Positions 28,703-39,371 of a stretch of DNA of 64,000 nt are shown piece by piece (the first letter of the stretch is position 1; the number at the start of each line of letters is the position of its first letter). A model generated the notes under the pieces. That model worked only from the letters and a program-made list of their open reading frames with translations. It made no database searches and was not told the origin of the DNA. This DNA is from Ehretia macrophylla (taxonomy: Eukaryota; Streptophyta; Magnoliopsida; Boraginales; Ehretiaceae). The position numbers were made by a program, and so were the translations under genes. The DNA is taken from NCBI GenBank assembly GCA_037974665.1, contig CM075773.1, forward strand, positions 53,544,917-53,608,916, written 5' to 3'.

Positions 28703-28926
28703 AAATAAGGGGAGAAAGTATATTGAAATAGAAAAAGTATATATTGAAATGAAATAAAAGTATGTATGTCATTGCACTTACTCAGAGGGAGTTTGCTTTT
28801 AAAGGTCAAGCTAAATTTTATCAAGCTCAAATTGAGGGGGAGACCTCAAATCAAGTTTTATTCTTTAATTTCAACTATTTCATCCTTGCTAACTTCAATG
28901 TTTTGTCATCATAAAAAAGGGGGAGA
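28703..28926 (+). other. Multiple polypurine tracts before the 3' LTR
   Basis: Purine runs AAATAAGGGGAGAAAG (near 28705), CAGAGGGAG (near 28782), TTGAGGGGGAGA (near 28832) and AAAAAAGGGGGAGA (28913-28926, directly before the LTR). The last is the presumed plus-strand primer. Serial polypurine tracts are a known Sirevirus feature. Confidence 0.8.
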
Positions 28927-28927
28927 T

Positions 28928-30411
28928 TGTTGGTCTGAAACGCCTATAATCTTTATTTTGATAATAACAAAACATCTAAATCGTGCTTTAGCATTCTTTC
29001 TTTTGGTAAGACTTTCATTCCAACAAAGCAAGTCCACATCAACATTGGATCAACTTGTCTCAGTCAAAGAGTAGAAAGTTATTTGGATCAAAGTCCAAGC
29101 ACTATCAAATTGTATCCAAGCCCAAAACAATTCAAGTTATTGACTCGTTGATAAAGAGGGAGTCACAAAGAAGGAGAAGTGGTGACATAAGGGGTACCGG
29201 TCTTAAAAAATGTCGCTTGCCTAAATATGATTTGTATTGCTCATAATTTATCCAAAAAATGTCTTTTTAACATCTATTCAAAATCATCCTTGAAAAACAT
29301 TTTTTATTTCAAACTCTTGTATTTGAAATCATTTTCAACCATTTTGAAAATATTTTGTGATGTTAAAAAATGCTAAGAAATCTCTATTTTATGTGCCCAA
29401 ATATTTCTAGGCTCAAAATATATCCTTTTAGCATTTTTTAAGCATCCGGGCGTTACTGGCTTTTTCCGGTTGCCCGGCAAAGAAGTCTGATCTGGGCGAT
29501 ACATGCTTTTTCCGGGCGCCCGGAATAATGCCTCAACGCCCGCATGGGTTAACGGGAAAATCCGAAAATTTTGCTTAAAATCCGATTTGTGTCTAAACTT
29601 TCCCTCTTTTTAAGCCATGCTCTCTCAACTTCTAAGACACCCCTCCAAGCCAAAATTTTCAGATTTCAAAGAGCTTTTATATCATTCTTATTGAGAAATC
29701 TTGAGCTATCATTATCATATTTTTGAGCATTCAAATCTATTCTTCAATTGTAATATCAAACTCAAATAGGAGTTGCAATTGTCATTTATTCTATCACATA
29801 ATCTCTGTAATATGTTCTTTCACATAGGTTGAGAGAATCATTGTGAGAAGAAGTATTGTAATCCTTTGTAGACTCAAAGGAAGAGAGAGTAGTAGGTTAA
29901 GTTTCACCTACATTTGAAGGAGCTTGTGTAACTCTTGTGGACTCAAGAGTAATTGTAGTTGGTTCTTGCTTCACCAACATTTGAAGAAGCATCTTAGTAA
30001 AGAGTTATTAAATCCTAAAGGAAGAGAATACCTTAGGTGGTGGACTAGGCCTCCGGGAGTGTGAACCACTTGAAAATCATCGTGTTTAATTTCTCTTACT
30101 CTATTCTCTTTATTTTCAAGTCATTTACTTTCGTGTGGATATTGCTCACATTAATTGTTTGATAATTGTTTAGATATCTATTTGACATTTTACCTTGAAG
30201 TTTTAATTGCACATCTAGTGTCAAATACTTGTATGTTCACTAAGTGTTCGATAAATTGCCTACAAGAACTTCTAGAGTATTATCAATCTTTGCTAGACAT
30301 TGCCTCCGTATTAAGAATTTTTAAATTGGTTAAACTTGCCTAACAACCTAATTCACCCCTCCCCTCCCCTCTCATCCCCTCCCCTCCATTTTAGGTTATT
30401 AAGGACTGACA
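28928..30411 (+). repeat. 3' LTR of the Sirevirus-type element
   Basis: About 1484 bp, starting TGTTGGTCTGAAAC and ending GACTGACA, followed by the AAAAT target repeat. It is shorter than the 5' LTR mainly through a gap of about 19 bases near 29465 and a different C-rich tract. Confidence 0.93.
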
Positions 30412-30429
30412 AAAATAAATTATGCCATC

Positions 30430-30700
30430 TAAACCATATACTTTTTTGTTTGTTCAAAAGGAGGCCGAGGTCGGTTAAATGCAAATCATTTTGGAACATG
30501 TATTCCTTTTACAATCTTTTTCTAACCATAGACTCATCAACGAAGGGGCCTGTTGAAGTAATGACACATCAAGATGTTGCAAAGCATAATTCGCTAGTTA
30601 ATCCGCACAATGGTTTGCCTTACAGTATACATAAACCACTTGAAAAAAATAATGGAGACGTAGCCATTTTCTGCAATCTGCCACAAGAAATCTAAACTAT
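30430..30700 (-). pseudogene. Relic of a plant RNase H-like (RVT_3) retroelement tail
   Basis: On the minus strand the sequence reads CKANHCAD, a stop, LANYALQHLDVSLL ... APSLMSLWLEKDC. This matches the usual C-terminal block of plant non-LTR RNase H-like proteins (REGN..AD.LA..GL ... FDSPP..L). It is short and interrupted. It abuts the 3' LTR side of the Sirevirus insertion. Confidence 0.5.
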
Positions 30701-30864
30701 ATACTTGACATTACTTAGTGAGAAAAATTTTAGTTTTCCTTTTTTTGGGTGGAAAAAAAAATAGTTTAATTTAGTTTAATTTGATTGAATAACATTGGTT
30801 CAAGACGATTTTTTCTAAAGGGGTATAATATGAGCACAATTTCTTAAAGGGAGAATAGCATGAA

Positions 30865-31775
30865 TAGTTTTTATTGTTTCCAAAAAATTCAATTTAGTTT
30901 TTATTATTTTAAAATGTTAAAAAAAGTTCTTAATATTTTTTAAAAGATTCAGTTTAGTCTTCATTGTTTCAATAGTTTCAAAAAGGTCCTCAATGTTTTT
31001 CAAAATATTCAAAAAGGTCCCTAATATTTTTTAAAAAATTTGATTAGTCTCTATTATTTCATAAGATTCAAAAAAGTCCCTAATGCTTCCCAAAAAACTC
31101 AAACTGGTCATCACCATCAAAACAACCATTAACTTTGACATACTCTTTTTCATAATACAGTCTGACACGTGGCATAATTTAATTGGTTCACTACTAATAT
31201 GGAAAACAACATTGTATGGGTTATCTTCTTCCTCATGCCATGCGAAAAAAATTTATAAATTATGCATAATTTTAAAAAACTCATAACTACTTCAATTTTT
31301 GTCCAAATTTCATAAAATTTGGTCCGTTAGAATTGAAATTTCAAGGATAATTCATAATTTGTAATGGTCACGTGATTCAAATTTCAAAAAAAATATATAT
31401 TTCTTTTACCAAAATTATCTTTCAAAGACTGGTCACATGACACAAATGTGACTACTATTTTATCAAAGTTAATAGTTGTTTTGACAGTGAGGACCAATTT
31501 GAGTTTTTTGAAAAATATTGGAAATTTTTTGAATATTTTGAAAAATATTGGGGATTAAACTGAATTTTTTGAAAAATATTGAGGATTTTTTTGAACTTTT
31601 TAAAATAATGAAGACTAAACTGAATATTTTTTAAACATTGGGGACTAATTTGAATTTTTATGAAAACAATGAAGATTAATTTAAATTTTTATGAAATAAT
31701 TAGGACTAATTTAAATATTTTTAAATAATAAGAATTATTTTGAACAAAAATAAAATAATGGAGACCATTGGTACC
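30865..31775. mobile_element. Fold-back (long inverted repeat) DNA element
   Basis: Two AT-rich arms are reverse complements. Near 31085-31135 the left arm reads CCAAAAAACTCAAACTGG ... AAACAACCATTAACTTTGA; near 31468-31520 the right arm gives the complement (TCAAAGTTAATAGTTG ... CCAATTTGAGTTTTTTG). Each arm is built of degenerate subrepeats of the type GTCCCTAATATTTTT / GGGGACTAATTTGAAT about 30-40 bp long. The unique centre is about 31140-31465. Ends are approximate and no target repeat was fixed. It resembles the fold-back or Mutator-type non-autonomous elements common in plants. Confidence 0.7.
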
Positions 31776-32101
31776 AACTTTCCATTTCCTAAACATGTAC
31801 ATTGACTTTGTTGTTAGGGTCACAATGTCCCATCTCTTCTTAAAAAATCTACTTATAGTCCTATTTATCATATTGACCTAAAAAAAGAAAGAAAATCCTA
31901 GTTATCATAGAATTCATCCCTTTGTTACACGCGTTGCGAGATAAAGCTAATAATACAGAAAATCATATCATACATGAGGTGACTTTATTTTTCCTCCCAC
32001 AACCAATTTCAAATTCTTCAGAAAACGCGCCACTATATATACCGATCACTCACAATTTTTCCGCCACATTTACATTTCCAAACAACCAAAAATCAGAGAA
32101 G
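31776..32101 (+). promoter_or_regulatory. Promoter region of the ASY4-like gene
   Basis: TATATATA at 32034-32041 lies about 60 bases before the ATG at 32102, with CCAAT at about 32002. The leader would be short (about 30-40 bases). Confidence 0.55.
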
Positions 32102-34757
32102 ATGAGGAGAAGATCAACGAAGAAGCGACCGGCGGCGGACCTTCTCGTGACTCCGCCGATTCCGGCAGCGAAGGCGACTCCGGCGTGCGAGTCACCGGAG
32201 GAATTCGAGTTCGATCTCGAAGCACTCAATGCCACCACGACTAAGCTGACGTCATCGTCATCTTTGAAGAAGAAGAAGAACAACAAGTGCGCGGGAGCAC
32301 CGGCCTCGTTGCTGATGCGGCCTATGGGATCATCGCCGGCGGCGGCGTCCGCGAAAACCTTAAGCACCGTGTCGGATCTCAAAGAGATGGCTTCGTCTCA
32401 CCTCGACTCCATCAAGCTCCAGCTCCAATGCTCCCATTCTGAGATCCTTAAAGACGTCGAAGCTTCTCACTCTCGTCTCCATAAGCGCCTCAAGGTATGC
32501 ATATCTATGTATATATATTATACAATAGGTTTTGCTACAAATAATTAAGTTGATTTATATATGTAAATATAGTATATTCATATATGTAAATATAGGAGTA
32601 TATGCACCTATATATGTGTGTGTGTATGTATATATATGTATGCATATGTATTATCGATAATTTTTAGCGTTGAATACGTAGAATATATTTTGCTTTAATA
32701 AATCTCTATACTAATGTTGATTTATATGTGTATATGTAGGAGTATATGCACCTATATATGTGTAATTTTTAGCTTTCACGACGTAGAGTAGATTTTTCTT
32801 TAAGAATTTGTATTTGTACCTAGTAGTATATTCACTACATGTAGCTATAGAGATGGATGTAATTTGTGCTGGGAGAGGAATGTACTCTTGTTGATACACA
32901 ATGTTCAACTTATCATGTTGTGTGCCTTGTGCATTAAGAGGTGTACTTCTGAACATGCTCGGTAATGATTTTATCATGTGAATTTTTTTATGATTTTTCA
33001 CGCCATTTTTTCTGTTAGGTTATAATATTATGAAGCCGTAAGAGCCTATGGAGGCCAAATGTGAATTAATTGAGAATTTTTGTCCCAGAAATAAGATGAA
33101 ATAAAGTAACACTGTGCAGTGCTTGGAGCGATTTTCAAGTAGTTACTTTGATCTGCACTCGAAACATATATCTTGTGCAATTAAAAACATTAGTATGTGG
33201 CCTTTTAGAAATTAATTTTAATTCTGACTGATCTTCAATGTGTTTTCAGATATAAAATAATGCAAGTGATTTTTTAATTTTTAGCTTATCTGACGAGTTA
33301 GCTTGTAATTCTACTTAAGCATTGGCATTTTGATTGAATGATGAAGAGCTCGACTGGTATCTGGATACTTCAGGTCTTTTTTGGCATCATTTTCTGTTTC
33401 TAGATTGTGATGGATTTTTCAAAAAGCATTATTATTCTTGATCTTTGTCACGCCCCAATCTTAAAATGCCATGTTTGCAAGCAAGTTATAATAAATATGT
33501 TAGGGTCTCAAATTTACCAACTCAAAATAGTCAATCCGAGCTATTACTTAAACTCGTGTAACTCGCTAGTCCCACGTTAGCTTCATATCTCGAGCAAATA
33601 TAGAACAACACAATGTTGCTGTTGCATCTAGCATTATATCTCTCAAGCTGTAGCAATGGCAGGTTACCATGTGTTGGAACTTTACTCAAAGTATTTTGAG
33701 TTCTGTTTTCACTTACATTTCCCTTCTGCTTGGACCATTTTCAACAGATTCAGACACAAGCATGCCAACAAGTGATGGACGAAGCAGAGAAGGAGTATAA
33801 GAAGATGTCCGAACGAATTGCTGAAGGTCGAGAAGCAATGAAGGTGCGTCTGCAGTAGTTTTCCAAAAATTAACCACCTTTTGCAAGTTTCTTGGGCAAT
33901 GCCATTGGCTTAATTTGGTGGTTTGTTTTCAGGCTTCCTATACAGAGTTCATGGCAGACGTGCAAGCCAGTGCATCTCGTGGTAAGTATCACAAACTTGA
34001 ACAGAAAGGATGAGGTTCATAACAATTTGAAATGTTGTCTCAAAGTTCGTGTTAAAAATTACGGGGTGTATCCTAAAATTAATTGGTACTAAATAGAGCA
34101 ATGTAGGATTTTATAAGTTATTCTCCAAATTTTGATATATATATATATATATATATTTTTTTTTTTTTATGTTATAGGGATTATATTCTAATACTTCCTA
34201 ATGTGTGACCTGATTTGAAAAAGTTACTTTTGAATATGAGAGCTTCCTGTGAGGTGATTGAGTAGCGAGAAGACAGATGGATCACGTGTGGTTAGACAAG
34301 ATTAGACCAAAGCCTAGCATGATACCAAGATAAGTGATTTACAAGCTTAAACTATTGAAAAGTATACACTTAATTAGTTTGGTGTTTCTAATATGCCTCA
34401 TCACGTGTAAGTAAAGTTTTTTGAGTTATGCATGTAATAAATCGGATAATAGTAATGAGACTTGACCAAGACTATTTTGGTAACAATGCCCTGACATTCT
34501 GGGCTTTGCATATGCTCATCTAGAAGCTTAAATCCATATCCAGAGCAAATCCCTGCAGTGCAGTCTCTTGTATCTTGATGTCTATTTAGTTGAACAAGTT
34601 ATTTAACCACGTGTACTTTCTAACCAATGAAACTTGTTTTTGTTCACCCGAATTATCAGTGTTCAAAACATCCCTCCCTGAGCTTTCACAGTCCTTCGAG
34701 AAAGCCATTGATTCTCTCCGAAGCCTTTACGGGATTGCATCAGCTTCAGCTAGCTAG
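32102..34757 (+). CDS. Small coiled-coil protein, candidate meiotic axis protein ASY4
   Basis: Four exons: 32102-32494, 33748-33843, 33933-33981 and 34660-34757, joining in frame to 212 codons (211 aa, stop TAG 34755-34757). The N-terminal third is basic and Pro/Ala-rich (MRRRSTKKRPAADLLVTPP) and GC-rich, then SPEEFEFDLEALNA and a Lys run. The C-terminal half is a predicted coiled coil (LKEMASSHLDSIKLQLQ, ACQQVMDEAEKEYKKMSERI) ending FKTSLPELSQSFEKAIDSL. Length, basic N-terminus and C-terminal coiled coil fit ASYNAPTIC4 (At2g33793), a partner of ASY1/ASY3 on meiotic chromosome axes. I assign this from gross features and memory, not from a diagnostic motif, so another coiled-coil protein is possible. 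A fragment of this gene lies at 14622-14700. Confidence 0.8.
32495..33747 (+). other. Intron 1 of the ASY4-like gene
   Basis: GTATGC donor, TTTTCAACAG acceptor. It begins with TATATG-rich low-complexity DNA (about 32505-32770). It holds a possible old inserted repeat at about 33448-33680 starting GTCACGCCCCAATC. Confidence 0.8.
33982..34659 (+). other. Intron 3 of the ASY4-like gene
   Basis: GTAAGT donor, AATTATCAG acceptor. A TA microsatellite followed by a T run lies at about 34137-34170. Confidence 0.8.
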
Positions 34758-36013
34758 ATTGACTTGGAATCAATATGTAAGCAAGCTATTGAAACCTTCC
34801 TAATGTCAGTCTTTCACATATTAGTGAGATTTACATGTGTAAGTCCTACAAATCATGTGAGAAATCGACCCATCTAATAATTTTCGTAGAACGAGATGAC
34901 AATGAATCATTCTGTTGTGACCTCTTTTTCTTCTTCTTCTTCAGGAATCAATTGCAGGGGAATTGATGACATAACTGTGGCCATTCTTGTACAAAGATAA
35001 GGTGTTTTTTTTGGCATTACATCAAAAAGCAATTGGATTTGCTTGTATTATGATATTTCTACATAAATTTGAACGTACTATATATGCGTTTGTCAAATGC
35101 ACAATTTTGTTTAGAAACGAGGCCGGTGACTGGTTTGTGGCCTATAAAATTGATTTGAGAGATATGAATATGTGTGGAAAGCCCACAAGTGGAAACGGAT
35201 TCAGAGGTTACCCTATGGTTGTGCTCAAATAATGCAAAAGAAATTTGCAATACAATCTTTGATTTCAGGTGCATCATAAGAAGCAAATAAATATTAGCGG
35301 AGCTTTCAAATCTTGGTTTAAATCTAGTTTTGAGTAGTTTGAATTTGGATAAAAGTCCAAACTCATTACTCTTATTTTTTTAAAATAAAAGTAAAAATAA
35401 GACATCCCTTAAGTTGATTATGGAGAACAAGTTAAACCAATCTTTTTTCATTTCTTATATCAGCTCTAGTTGACAAAAAAAAAAACTCTAGACCTCCCCT
35501 GTAATGTAAGAAAAAAAAAAACATATACACACTTGTATATATACACTAACGGAACTCTGTATGCTATATTTCTAATATAAAAAGTATTTATGAATTGATC
35601 TCATCTTTTAAGAATTTAGATTTTTTTTGTTGATTAGTAACTTAATTTTTGAATAAAATATTTTTTGTAACAATATCACATAAATATTTCAACTTATATT
35701 TGTGATTCCAAATGCATAGTTGTTATCAACTCGTGTCATAAAGTGTTGAGAGAATATATGAGATTAAATTAAATGGACAAACGAGAATATCAAAGTAATA
35801 GTTGCTTCAAAGTACATTCTTTTATATTTGGAATAGTACGGAAATAAGGCCTGGTCCAGCGACTGATATATATTATATATTACAGGGGCATTCCGGTAAC
35901 TTGACTGTAGCTTTAGAACAGATAAGCTTCTCTCCAGAAAATCTAAAGCAAAACATCACCACCAACCATTTAAATGCTACTGTAAAACCAAAACAAACAC
36001 TGAATCAGAAGCC
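34758..36013 (+). other. 3' flank of the ASY4-like gene and upstream region of PAM68
   Basis: The left part is probably 3' UTR. The open frames near 34987-35286 have no recognisable content. The right part leads to the PAM68 start; TATATATTATATATTA at about 35866-35881 is a possible TATA region about 145 bases before the ATG. Confidence 0.45.
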
Positions 36014-36619
36014 ATGGAAACCTGCTCATATCCAAGAGCACCACCACCATTACCAATCCCCCCATTATTAACCTCAACAAAATGTTTCCTTCTCTACCCA
36101 ATCTCCACCCCAAAATTACATCAAACCCAATCTCGCTTACCACACTTAACCCCCATCTCAGCCACTTTAAACACCCCCAAAGGCTTTGGTCCATCCCCAA
36201 AGAAAGCCAAAAAGTCCAAGAAACCAAAGAAAGGCTATGATAATGATGACAATTCCGATGACGACGACGACGAAGAAGACGAAGAAGAATCAGAAGAAGG
36301 TGTTATACCAGAGATAGTCACCAACAGGATGATTAGCAGAATGGGATTTTCAGTTGGGATTCCTTTGTTTATTGGGTTGTGTTTTTTCCCATTCTTTTAC
36401 TATCTTAAAGTTGGGTTGAAAATCGATGTGCCTACTTGGATACCTTTCATAGTATCGTTCTTCTTCTTTGGGACAGCTCTGTTGGGTGTTAGCTATGGAA
36501 TTGTGTCGTCTAGTTGGGATCCGATGAGGGAAGGGTCATCTTTGGGTTGGAATGAAGCTCGGAAGAATTGGCCTGTTTTTTGGCAGTCAATCTGGGGTGG
36601 TGGATCAAGACGGAAGTAG
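36014..36619 (+). CDS. PAM68: PAM68, chloroplast photosystem II assembly protein
   Basis: Single-exon gene, 201 aa. PAM68 is a thylakoid membrane protein that helps early photosystem II assembly. Residues 1 to about 50 are Ser/Thr/Pro-rich with few acids, as expected of a chloroplast transit peptide. Next come a Lys-rich segment (KKAKKSKKPKKGY), a long Asp/Glu run, then the conserved domain: VTNRMISRMGFSVGIPLFIG, two membrane helices (GLCFFPFFYYLKVG and IPFIVSFFFFGTALLGVSYG) with IDVPTW between them, SSSWDPMREGS and NWPVFWQSIWG. ATG at 36014 is the first in frame; stop TAG 36617-36619. Length and domain order match the family. Confidence 0.93.
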   Translation: METCSYPRAPPPLPIPPLLTSTKCFLLYPISTPKLHQTQSRLPHLTPISATLNTPKGFGPSPKKAKKSKKPKKGYDNDDNSDDDDDEEDEEESEEGVIPEIVTNRMISRMGFSVGIPLFIGLCFFPFFYYLKVGLKIDVPTWIPFIVSFFFFGTALLGVSYGIVSSSWDPMREGSSLGWNEARKNWPVFWQSIWGGGSRRK

Positions 36620-39235
36620 GACCGGGTGCGATCATATGTTGGTATTCATCGGCTTAGAACTCTGAAGTGAAGCGTGCTTGAACGAGATTAATATTGAAAC
36701 CGCCTTAAAAAGTCCTCGATTGTACTCCGATTGGTCTTCACATCTTTCGTTTTCTTCCAAAAGTTTTAGCCATTTGAGACCTTTTTAGTGAAGAATTTCG
36801 TTAATGAAATTTAAAGGGAGCACAAAGGATTGAGGACGTTGTTGCAATATGTATTTATTATATTCTTCACGGTTTACTTTTTTGCCTTTTTACTATGGTT
36901 GTTTTTGTATCCATTATTGATAAATTATTATTAATCATACATAACCTTAGTACAATACAATCTACATAATTTTAGTACGATACATTGAAAGTAGGCTCAA
37001 TCCATTCAGCAGGTATCAAAAATTTTCTGTATCGAGCTATCATTTTTCTATATAAATCCTAGTGTTTTTACACAGTCACATAATTATTCCAGTTTTGCAG
37101 GGTTAAATACTTCATCATACATCTATATATTGTAGGTTTTTTTTTTTTTTTTTGCCCTTTTTGGGCATCAAACGTAGCTTTCCACCTAAATGTTGAAACC
37201 TACCAAGTACGGCCCCAAAAAGGTTCTATCGGCTTGTGAATCTCCACATTTCTCCACTCCAAAAACTCATAAAGATAAATCACGCAGTCATAAATTAGGT
37301 TTATATCACAATATCCGGCAAACTTTCCTAGCGATAATTTTGTCAAATTTAAATTCTTTTATAACGTTATAATGCGAAATCACCTAAACAGCTCCCATGG
37401 GCTACAGCAGCATGCACTCAGTTTGAAGCCCACTTCATTACTAATAGCACTATCCAACAAGCTTTCTCGTACCACAACTCTTTTCTTTATCCTCTAAAAG
37501 TCCAAAATAAAGTCCATTTATTAATATCTCCGTCTCTAAGAAAATTAAACATCTTAAACAAAATTCATTGGTGAGTAATTGATTTGTACTTACAAACGAA
37601 ATTAAACATCTTAAATAGAAAGTGAGAGAAGAATTTTTTTTTTTTTTCCCCCTGAGAACTACAAATAAGCTTCATATATTTTGTCGAAGTTACACTTATA
37701 AAATCTAACAACATCTCGTAGTACACAAGCATGATAGAATAATCTCTTGCATTAACCAAACGAAGAAATAGAAGTTACAGTTTTATAAATTATAAGGAGT
37801 TATTATATTACTTGGATAATACGTAATATAACGAGCAACTTAGATAAATCGAGACATCAAGAAGTAGTTGGGCCGTCCAATTTATATAGGCCTTAGTAGC
37901 CCATTACACGCTGATAGCTTTCAACTAGCTTGAAGCCCAGAACTTTCTTGGGTTTAAGCGGCACATAAATATGGGCTAAATTACAAGATTGCAGTATTAA
38001 AAGGTTCCATCTCTAAAGTTTAATATTGACACAAGAAAAAATATCTAAAGTTTAATCTGGGGAGATTTCTTCAAAATAGTAGTTGTTTTAAATGGTTGAG
38101 ACATATGATTTCACGTGTAAAAATATGTGTATTTCATATAACAAATGATAAAGAAAAGGACATGGAAAAAATATGTAAATAACAAAATCAAGAATCCGAA
38201 AACATTAATGTCAAACAATGATGATTTTTGATACAAAGTTGTAGCAAGTCTACCATTCAGTAGGGTCAAATGATTCGAATGAGTGAGAAGTATATGAGAC
38301 CCATCCCTATCTCTTAATTGGATTATTTGATTATCGAATAAACATGTTGTCTAAAAATTATTTATCTATATAAGTATTTAATACCAAATTATGAATCTGG
38401 CCATTTACAAGACTTATCCTTGATCTTGTTTAGTGAAGCCAGGTGTACTTGCATGTATGTTCTCTCTCCTAAACCTTATATGCTAAGATTGAACAAGGTA
38501 TAGATGCAAGGTCTTACATGGTGCCTCCTTTTAATAATTTTAGTGTTTTTAAACTGATAAAAAAATAAAAAAATAAAAAAATAAAAAAAAAAAGCCTACA
38601 AAAGATTCATGTAATCAAAGTAATCAAACATTGGAAATGGGGAAAGACTACTTGGGGATCACTTTACAAATGATGATCATGGAATCGCTTTATAATCACT
38701 TTTCAAAACGACATGTCATTGCTTACAGTAACAAACATTCCTAACGTTAAGATAAAGTCTAATCTCAACGATACTTGTCTTGTTTCCGAACCTTTATGCA
38801 TTTGATTATATACTTTTGTTACGTGGGTCTATATGCATCATGTGAAATTGTTGGGGTTCTTTTACGTTTGGGAAGAAGGGTTGCTATGAGATCTCTATCA
38901 TTAAATTAAAGAGACTAATTCGGTGGACAAAATTATAATTAAGTGTAAAATTTAAAGAAAGTCGGACCCATTATATTATTTAAATTTTTTTTTTTCAGTT
39001 GAATGCATATATCTATGAGTTTTCCGTGCATTCATCTTAATAATGTAAATAGCAAAAAGGAAATAGAGTAAACTACGAGATTTTCTTCAAAATTGTAGTT
39101 GTTTAAAATGAGAACTTATAATATTTTATGAGTTGTTGTGGAGTGGAATCCACTAACCACTCTAGTTTTTTGAAGACTTAAAAGTAAATATGCATAAACT
39201 TCTTTGTCCAAATTTTGAGCAAATTTTTCGGGAAT

Positions 39236-39371
39236 GGATTTGCTTATAATATTATGATATTATAACCAAGATCTAATAGTTGTGAATTACTGATATAATT
39301 ATAAAAAAGATAATATAAAAAGTTTACACTGTTGAATCTCGCTCATAATATTATGATATTATAAGAGATCC
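39236..39371. mobile_element. Candidate MITE with about 30-bp terminal inverted repeats
   Basis: The left end reads GGATTTGCTTATAATATTAT; the right end reverse-complemented reads GGATCTCTTATAATATCATA. They agree at most positions over about 30 bases. The interior is AT-rich and non-coding. Related sequence appears near 14430-14530 and, reverse-complemented, near 52490-52610. No clear target duplication. Confidence 0.45.

Larger units (their letters stand above)
20566..30411 (+). mobile_element. Ty1/copia LTR retrotransposon of the Sirevirus (SIRE/Maximus) type
   Basis: A 9.85-kb fossil on the plus strand: 5' LTR, primer-binding site, gag region, protease-integrase region, reverse transcriptase-RNase H region, an env-like ORF, several polypurine tracts and a 3' LTR. 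It is flanked by the 5-bp target repeat AAAAT (20561-20565 and 30412-30416). The env-like third ORF and the repeated polypurine tracts before the 3' LTR are hallmarks of Sireviruses. By eye the two LTRs differ at about 40 of roughly 1470 aligned bases (about 2.7%), plus a small indel and a variable C-rich tract. This suggests insertion about 1-2 million years ago at commonly used plant rates. Structurally complete, but the gag-pol part is broken in roughly half a dozen places. Confidence 0.93.

Noticed and set aside
34987-35232. 81-codon open frame downstream of the ASY4-like gene
   Set aside because: No recognisable motif, and overlapped by an equally good frame on the other strand; likely 3' UTR.
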